From NCBI GenBank assembly GCA_012064415.1, contig SSNU01000035.1, forward strand, positions 56,503 to 120,502: a stretch of DNA of 64,000 nt, read 5' to 3'. Positions within the stretch are counted from its first letter, which is position 1. Each line of letters begins with the position of its first letter. Shown in pieces: positions 57,889 through 64,000 of this stretch. Below the pieces are notes generated by a model, which was given only the letters and a program-made list of their open reading frames with translations, had not been told where the DNA came from and made no database searches. Position numbers and translations under genes: made by a program. Source of the stretch: Gyrodactylus bullatarudis (lineage: Eukaryota > Platyhelminthes > Monogenea > Gyrodactylidea > Gyrodactylidae).

Positions 57889-58149
57889 TTAACTTGCTCT
57901 CATATCATGCCGATCTTTCTGCAATTTATCAATACTTGTTAGAATAGGACGGTAATCCTTTGGTTCTATCCCAGCTTTAATATAAAAATCTTTAAGTTCA
58001 TCTGCAACCACACGTCTAGTCTTTGCTTTATTACGGCTTCGTTGTGGTCCACTCTTCAGCTTGTAAAGATTGTAATTATCCAGATTAGTTGGCAGCATGT
58101 TGAGAGGAAGACTTTTAGGCTCTTCAAACTCATTGTTGATTTCAATCAT
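57889..58149 (-). CDS. small unidentified ORF upstream of the 57.1-57.9 kb ORF
   Basis: 86 residues from the ATG at 58149: MIEINNEFEEPKSLPLNMLP, then KSGPQRSRNKAKTRRVVADE and a charged end. It stops 10 bp before the next frame opens, so the two may be one gene interrupted by a frameshift or a spliced junction. Not recognised. Confidence 0.3.
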   Translation of the reverse strand: MIEINNEFEEPKSLPLNMLPTNLDNYNLYKLKSGPQRSRNKAKTRRVVADELKDFYIKAGIEPKDYRPILTSIDKLQKDRHDMRAS

Positions 58150-58548
58150 TGTGAAAATTGCTACTATTACTTTATTAATAATGAATTCAAAAGTGATGAA
58201 TTTATTTGAATGATTAAAACAAATCAAAATATCAATTTAATCAAGACGCATAGAATTTTAATCCCTGAATTATTCTGATTAAGAATTTATGAAATTTTGA
58301 TACTTTTCGTCCTTTTGATTTAGATTTTGATGAAGAATACTTTGATCAGATAAAGTGCGCGAAAATCATTGGTGGGAATTTGAATCACCAAAATTGGCAA
58401 AATCTTTTTTTGGAAAATTCTGACCGAAATGAAATTTTTATAGCTTGATAAATTAGTATTTAAATTGGATTTTCTATCATCTATGATTCAGACAAGCGAT
58501 ATTAAAATTTCATCTACCTCTACTAGCTATGCATAAATCCATATAAAC
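58150..58548. other. intergenic, nothing recognised
   Basis: No gene or repeat partner noticed. Confidence 0.3.
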
Positions 58549-59150
58549 CTAATTGACATGAAGATGAGAATTTTCTATTTTTACAATTTCGGAAATGTTT
58601 CAAATTTCCACTTTTTCAACTTTCAAATCCAAAATGTTTATCGATTTCAAAGATTTGAAGCAGTTAAATATATTCAGTATCAACATTAGACGAAGATTTC
58701 GAATTCGCCTGCAGGAATTTTCAGAAATTCGTCATTACGGTGGGAAATCGAACCATTTGAATTTTTCGATTATCACGAGGGAAAATGATCCAAAATATAG
58801 AGATTAAACTTTTTCTCGGAAAGAGTAATTTTCTCTCAAATTCTACGGCCAAATTCGAAATCTTCGTTTATTGTTGATCCTGAATATCAATATTTAACTG
58901 CTTCAAATCTTTGAAATCGATAAACATTTTGGATTTGAAAGTTGAAAAAGTGGAAATTTGAAAAATTTTCGAAATTCTAAAAACGGCTCAATTTTGGTCA
59001 GATTAAATTTTTTTCGGAAATTTTTTTGTTTTCAAAACTAATCAGCTTATTTCATAGTGGAATCCAAAAAATAAATTTTTTCCTGACTTTCTGGATAAAA
59101 ATATTGAGTTTTTTGTAAAAATAGGAAATTCTCATTTTCATGTCAACTAG
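58549..59150. mobile_element. foldback element, family B, shorter copy
   Basis: 602 bp. Tip ctaattgacatgaagatgag; right end atgtcaactag. The centre (cgtcattacggtgggaaatc, gaaccatttgaatttttcga) matches the 41584-42299 copy closely. The left arm lacks the block with tttctccggattcacaggaa that the other copy has, so about 100 bp was lost from one arm. Confidence 0.85.
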
Positions 59151-60940
59151 CTTTATATATTAAATCGATGTATATCTTTCATTGGCTCACGTAGGATCCT
59201 TTAGAATCAGAACCAAAATAAATCTTGCGCGAATTTCGTAATGAATTTAAACAAAAGAAAATTTTATATTTTTGTAAAAAGCTGTATCTTAATAAATTTA
59301 CTGCAGTCGGTTATAGATTATGACAAAATTGGTTTCACTCAATAAGTGGCGTCGGAAACGAAACGAGCCTACCTCGATTTTTTTCTAAAAATTATTCATG
59401 TGGTATAACAAATGACCAACTATTATTCTATACTATTACTAGGCAATCAAGCATGCTTTTACACCTTTTTCACATTCGTAAATGTTTTATTTTCCCAAAC
59501 AACTAATACAATTGGTGTTGGATCAGACGCCATATGTTATTGGGGTCTTTCTATAAATATTTGAGATCCTTTTTCCCACTATCACACACTCGCCAGTATG
59601 AGTGAAGATTGCTTTTTCTGATGACGATTTTTCAGAAGATGATTTATTGCAAAATCATAATCGAATGAGTTCAAGTGAAGAGGACTCCACAATTCAAGAA
59701 AACTCCTCTTCAGTTGAATCTGACGATGAACAATCTATTTCTATGCAATCTCAGAATTTATTTTCAAAATGTGGTACTTATAAATATTCTACAACTACGA
59801 GAATAACAACTCATAAAAAAAAGTAAAACATGTATAGAATAGTCTGGAATTCTGGCACACACACAATACACTAAAAAATAGGAAGATGTATACTAACGCA
59901 CCAACGCATCAAACCAATCAGATCAATATTCTTCGGCTTAGATATGAGATTCAGTACACTTCAACAACATTATGAAGAAAAAGATTCACCGAGCTTGAGA
60001 TCCAAACTCCTAACCTTATTTTTCACGAGTTATTCAATGCTGGCACATTGAAAACAAATTTGTGGTCATTTCCAGACCAGAATGTTAATAGTAACAGAGA
60101 TATTTTATTTTAGTACTCAGTGAGATGCTGGAAACTTATTTTTTATTGCCTGAATAGGATGAGAAAATTCTCTTTTCAGTTATGTTAAATATTCAATCGT
60201 ATTTGCTGAAACGTAACCATGTGAGGGAATTGAGTAAAGACAGAAAAAATGGAAACTGAAAATCACTGCTTCAATTTCATTTGTTGATAGCATCTTCGAA
60301 TATAATTGGTCGATGAAATAGGGGCAGAAATGTATAAATTATGAAATCTGGTCCTATCTCTCTTCATGATGTGTGATCCTTGAGTCTTCTGAACTCTTTG
60401 TATCCAGTCAGATGGAGCTAATAAAATTTTTTCATGTTACTGAAACTATATTGGATTATTTTTTGAAAACCAAACAGAGTAACGGAACTTCATCATTTCA
60501 ATTGGTTAAACGAAATTCTTTATGAAAGAGTTGATTGGAATCAGAACCCTACCAAATAACTAGCTTTCAGAAATTTGAATGAATGATTTCGAAAATGAAA
60601 ATGAGTCTTTAACTCTCCATTAAATCATTACTATTCCAAATTGGAACTTCCAAAATATTATTCATTTTATTGCATAATAATGGAAAAAATCAATTTCCCA
60701 CTATTCTTTTAATTAAGCTTGCAAATCATGAATTTCCCGATGATGAAATCTCATATTTTTACAAATTTATTGATCTCTGTTGCCAAGAAAGAAAAATCAA
60801 TGTTTTCTAGACATGTTTAGATCTTCATTTACTAAAACTATATTTTCTATTCTACATTCAAATAAATAACATAACATTTTGGGAAGTTTTTCACTCCATT
60901 TGAGGTCTTTTATTTATGAATCAAATACAACTCATTACTA
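59151..60940. other. intergenic; short acidic frame at 59598-59826
   Basis: An ATG at 59598 (MSEDCFF, then stop) overlaps a frame reading DDDFSEDDLLQNHNRMSSSE and on to a Lys tail at 59826. An acidic start of this sort is seen in piggyBac-type transposases, but nothing catalytic follows. Treated as unidentified. The rest shows nothing. Confidence 0.25.
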
Positions 60941-62089
60941 GGGCGGTAAAAATAGCAATAATTAAAAAAAAATAGCATTTGTATACTGAAAAATAGCAAT
61001 TTTTAGCAAAATCGAATTGCAAAATAGCAAAAGAGCATTACGATTTTTTAAAGTCACTTTCTAAAAAACGGTTTATTCTTTGGTATTCGTAATTTGGAAT
61101 GCATTATGAAACTATTTTTTGTCATATTGAGAATAGGATCCTGAACAAAATGTACCGATTCATACAAATTCAAGTACTCTGATTGGTCCAATAATTTTCG
61201 AGTCAAATAAAAAATTTCTTAGTTCCTATGGACATTGGCCCTAGGCTTACGAAATTCTAGTTGATAGTAATAGGGTATTGAGTTGATTTCGTATGAGAAA
61301 AGAGATCATATTCGATCTAGACTTGTCTATGATTACATCATGGATAAGGTTTGTTTGATGACCAAAAAATTAAAAGATTAAAATAGCAAAAGACAGCAAA
61401 ATTATTTCAGAGACCAAAACTAACACAATAGTATGCTATATGAGTTAATTCCAAAATTAGCGCATTTTTTTATTTTTTTCCAAAATTAACGTTTCTAGTA
61501 TATCGAATGCAATATTCGCAATTTTCTGGCTGATCCAGTGTAGTATTTTTTGGATCCGTTAACTCTCTACAAAAATGTTCATAACACTTATTGCTATTCC
61601 TTTTAACAAAGGATTGACGCAATGAATCCCTCGAGTAACTGATAGCATCTCTTCTGAGAGGAGATAAACTTTCGTAAGTCTCCTTAAAATGTTTCATTAG
61701 TAAATGAATGGTACAAAATGAAAGCTCAATTATACTTGAAAATAACAATTTCTGATTGGACTGAAATACATTTATCAAGCTGTACACTGTACAGTGTACA
61801 AGCCTATTCAGAACTGAAATAGATTTATCAGTGTATTCCTTAAAATAAACTAAATAAACCTGACAACTATAGCAACAACAGTTTGAAAATAAAAATACTA
61901 ATTAGGCAAATACAAGGGGGTGAATAACCTTTTTATTATGAATTATCTTAATTTTGCAATCATTTAACTTTGGAATAAATTTTTAAAAATGCGCTAATTT
62001 TAGAATTAACTCATGCTTTATATCATTTTGATCAGATTTAATCGCTCATGAACATATTAAGAATGGCAAAAATAGCATTTTTACCACCT
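60941..62089. mobile_element. non-autonomous element with GGYGGTAAAAATRGC-type ends
   Basis: Left end gggcggtaaaaatagca; right end tagcatttttaccacc, inverted. Short aatagca repeats crowd both ends (several within 60950-61030 and 61380-61395, again near 62070). An inner inverted pair, gagttaattccaaaattagc at 61442 and its partner near 61990-62013, encloses a 105-codon minus frame (61470-61787, LRRDAISYSRDSLRQSF, CYEHFCRELTDP) that I cannot identify and that lacks an ATG at its start. It may be one element nested in another. Confidence 0.55.
61781..61800. repeat. perfect 20 bp palindrome
   Basis: tgtacactgt followed by its exact reverse complement acagtgtaca. It sits at the start of the unidentified minus-strand frame inside the element at 60.9-62.1 kb. 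It could be a binding site or an insertion scar. Confidence 0.8.
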
Positions 62090-63708
62090 TACTTATTACT
62101 TACTCATATTTTATCTACTTTTACTTATAGTGCTTGTCAAGTTTACCCTTATAGTTCTAACGATTCTTTCCTAAAATTCACATTCTACTTGTAAATTTTG
62201 TTCCCAAAAATTAATATACTTTAAAGCGTGAAAGTCATCCTCCATTATGGCATTGGCCATTTTCCCCACAATATTCCAAGGACATGATAGCTAACATTGA
62301 AGAATACAAGAGTAAAATCTAAGCTGAAAAACACTAAAAATTCTTCAATTAATAGCAACAGTGAAGAAAGAGGCGCACATCAGCTACGCTAGTGTTGAGG
62401 ATTAAATTTTTCCGAGAAAACATTTTGATTGTAAATGTTAATCTAATGTGAATTTTGGTGTTGATTCCGAATCTGGTCTCAGATCTGGAACATTCCATAT
62501 GAAATTTCAGGATCTCAAAATTTTAATTTTTGTACCCTTTTTTTGAAAACTATTTTCCCAGAGTTATACCTGTAGAATTGAAATGTGCAATCGCTCGAGC
62601 TCTACCAGCTATACCCTCCTGAAAGGGATTCAAAATTTATGAACCATTTTATAGATTAAATGAGATCATGAATTTATTTTGTGGCATACCCATCGGCATG
62701 CAAGATTTATATGAAAAAAATTTTTATTAAGAAAGAATGGATCTGATTGGCCCTTCTTCTTGTTCACCTCCTCTGAGGTGAGTGCGTGTGTGCATCAGTG
62801 CACATTACCTTGTATTACTTGTTTCTGATATTTTATGTTTATCGTGATGTACATGTTTTGAATAGATTGCTGTGGTCCTACACATTCGTTTTGAGAGAAG
62901 TATTTCGTAACCTTCTTTTGATCTTGGTTACCTTCGGCTAGATTTCTTTTTCTCGGTGTGTTTCTGGTTCGAGGTTAGGAATTGATTTTCTTCATTCCTT
63001 TTTTTAATTCTTGCTCTGGGAAGAGTTAACGGTTTGACGCCTGATTTATGTAGACAGAGGTTAGGCTTTTTTTTCAATGAACAGAGTTCAGCTGTCTTGA
63101 GAGCTGTTAAGTTTTTCCCTACTTGCATGTAAAGAATTTCAAAGTTGGCATTCAATTGATCGAAATGATATTTAGGATTCAGTTTATTTCTCACAAAACT
63201 TTAATTTCATAAATCAAAGTCAGGAATTCCCTACTGTTTTTCAATATAATTGAAAATAGAATCTAAACATGGAATTCGATACAACACCATGCATACGGAA
63301 CCTGTTTGAATATTTTATTACCTAGATTGGATTTGAGAATGTCCAAAAAAACTAAAATTTAACACTTAAAATTTTTGACTTCTTCAATATGCCTAAAGAT
63401 CATCGAAAACTTATTTCCACTAGAAAAATTATTCTATGAACTAAATTTCGATTGAATGGTTCATTTACAAAGTACTCGAACTCAGGGTCGAAAGTTTTGT
63501 ATTTTTTAAGTATTTTAGATACTTAATTATTTGTTAAAGTTTTATTAAGGAACACATAATATCTTTGTAATAGACCACTCATATATTTTAGAATTGGTTC
63601 TTTCTATTGGAACCTCAAGATTTTTAAACCAATAGAAATTTAGTTCGAGTTTGATAAATATTCCTCAGGGTGGAAGAATATCATTACTCTAATTTTATTA
63701 CCTTCATA
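62090..63708. other. intergenic, nothing firm
   Basis: A Lys/Arg-rich minus frame (62928-63194) has no ATG at its start and no family signal. No repeat partner noticed. Confidence 0.3.
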
Positions 63709-64000
63709 ATGGATCAAGAATTCAATGCAATAGTTTCTTCTATGATTAAAAACGCAAATTCTCACAGATTTGATGACAATGGTTATGATGAATTCATCTC
63801 TAGAGTTAAGGCTTCCAAGTTGCCAAACAAAACAGACAAGAACCTGTATAAATTGTTTAGCAAATATGACATAGAAGTAATCGATCAACAAGAAAGAGTT
63901 ATCCGAAAGCGCAATACATCAACGGATAATCTTCAAATTTTTGTTCGGGACAGTGAGCTATTTGAAATATTAGACCAGACGCACAAGAACCATGGCCATT
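63709..64000 (+). CDS. 5' part of a KRBA2/integrase-like protein, cut by the window edge
   Basis: Open from the ATG at 63709 to the last base of the window (97 codons). It reads MDQEFNAIVSSMI, FISRVKASKLPNKTDKNLYK, LFSKYDIEVI, then LQIFVRDSELFEILDQTHKN HGH. In KRBA2-like and other transposon-derived integrases a conserved yYdV....kli.p....yv...eLFdil...H...GHgG block precedes the H2C2 zinc finger and the DDE core, and the end of this frame fits that block. The catalytic core would lie beyond the window. It is probably of transposon origin, and an intact gene and a fresh remnant cannot be told apart here. Confidence 0.5.
   Translation, partial: MDQEFNAIVSSMIKNANSHRFDDNGYDEFISRVKASKLPNKTDKNLYKLFSKYDIEVIDQQERVIRKRNTSTDNLQIFVRDSELFEILDQTHKNHGH

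Noticed and set aside
62928..63194. Lys/Arg-rich minus-strand frame
   Set aside because: No ATG at its start, no clear splice site and no homology seen; could be chance.

Overview
The window is AT-rich animal DNA, most likely from an arthropod. The evidence is the gene set (UBR4, DDX27, LRRC51, a Ly6/quiver-type protein), the many 50-70 bp GT-AG introns, the non-LTR reverse transcriptase remnant, and two transposon-like protein families common in arthropod genomes. I cannot name the species. The window contains one 281-base run of Ns.

The left 37 kb is gene-dense. From the left edge: a dead reverse transcriptase fragment (1.5-2.0 kb, minus); a Ser/Lys-rich candidate terminal exon (2.5-2.8 kb, minus); the first two exons of a probable DEG/ENaC-type channel (3.2-3.8 kb, minus); and, head-to-head across 215 bp, an intronless DDX27/Drs1 DEAD-box helicase (plus). 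The helicase is tail-to-tail with an LRRC51-type leucine-rich repeat gene; the stop codons are 1 bp apart and each strand has an AATAAA touching its stop. Next comes a very large UBR4 (poe/pushover) E3 ubiquitin ligase gene, 6.5-37.2 kb on the minus strand. I resolved it into 36 exons whose phases all agree, giving about 6,728 codons with the UBR box, an acidic segment, a Cys cluster and the C-terminal hemiRING-type domain. Most of its introns are 50-110 bp. The first two are 32 and 35 bp, and several of the longest carry foldback (inverted-repeat) elements.

The right 27 kb (37.3-64 kb) is gene-poor. It holds one secreted/GPI-type Ly6 protein (40.0 kb), a few unidentified coding fragments, a nest of foldback elements in several families with repeated copies, a transposase helix-turn-helix fragment (52.1 kb), a decayed member of a DCYFC-motif protein family (52.5-53.6 kb), two unidentified ORFs (57-58 kb), a 1.15 kb element with short terminal inverted repeats (60.9-62.1 kb), and the start of an integrase/KRBA2-like gene that runs off the right edge.

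The genes do not form one pathway. UBR4 (protein turnover), DDX27 (ribosome biogenesis), LRRC51, the channel fragment and the Ly6 protein look like ordinary neighbours. The most notable signals are the ultra-short introns beside foldback-inflated ones, the interlocked polyadenylation region, and the foldback families. Exon boundaries were read by eye from splice motifs and reading frame and have no transcript support.
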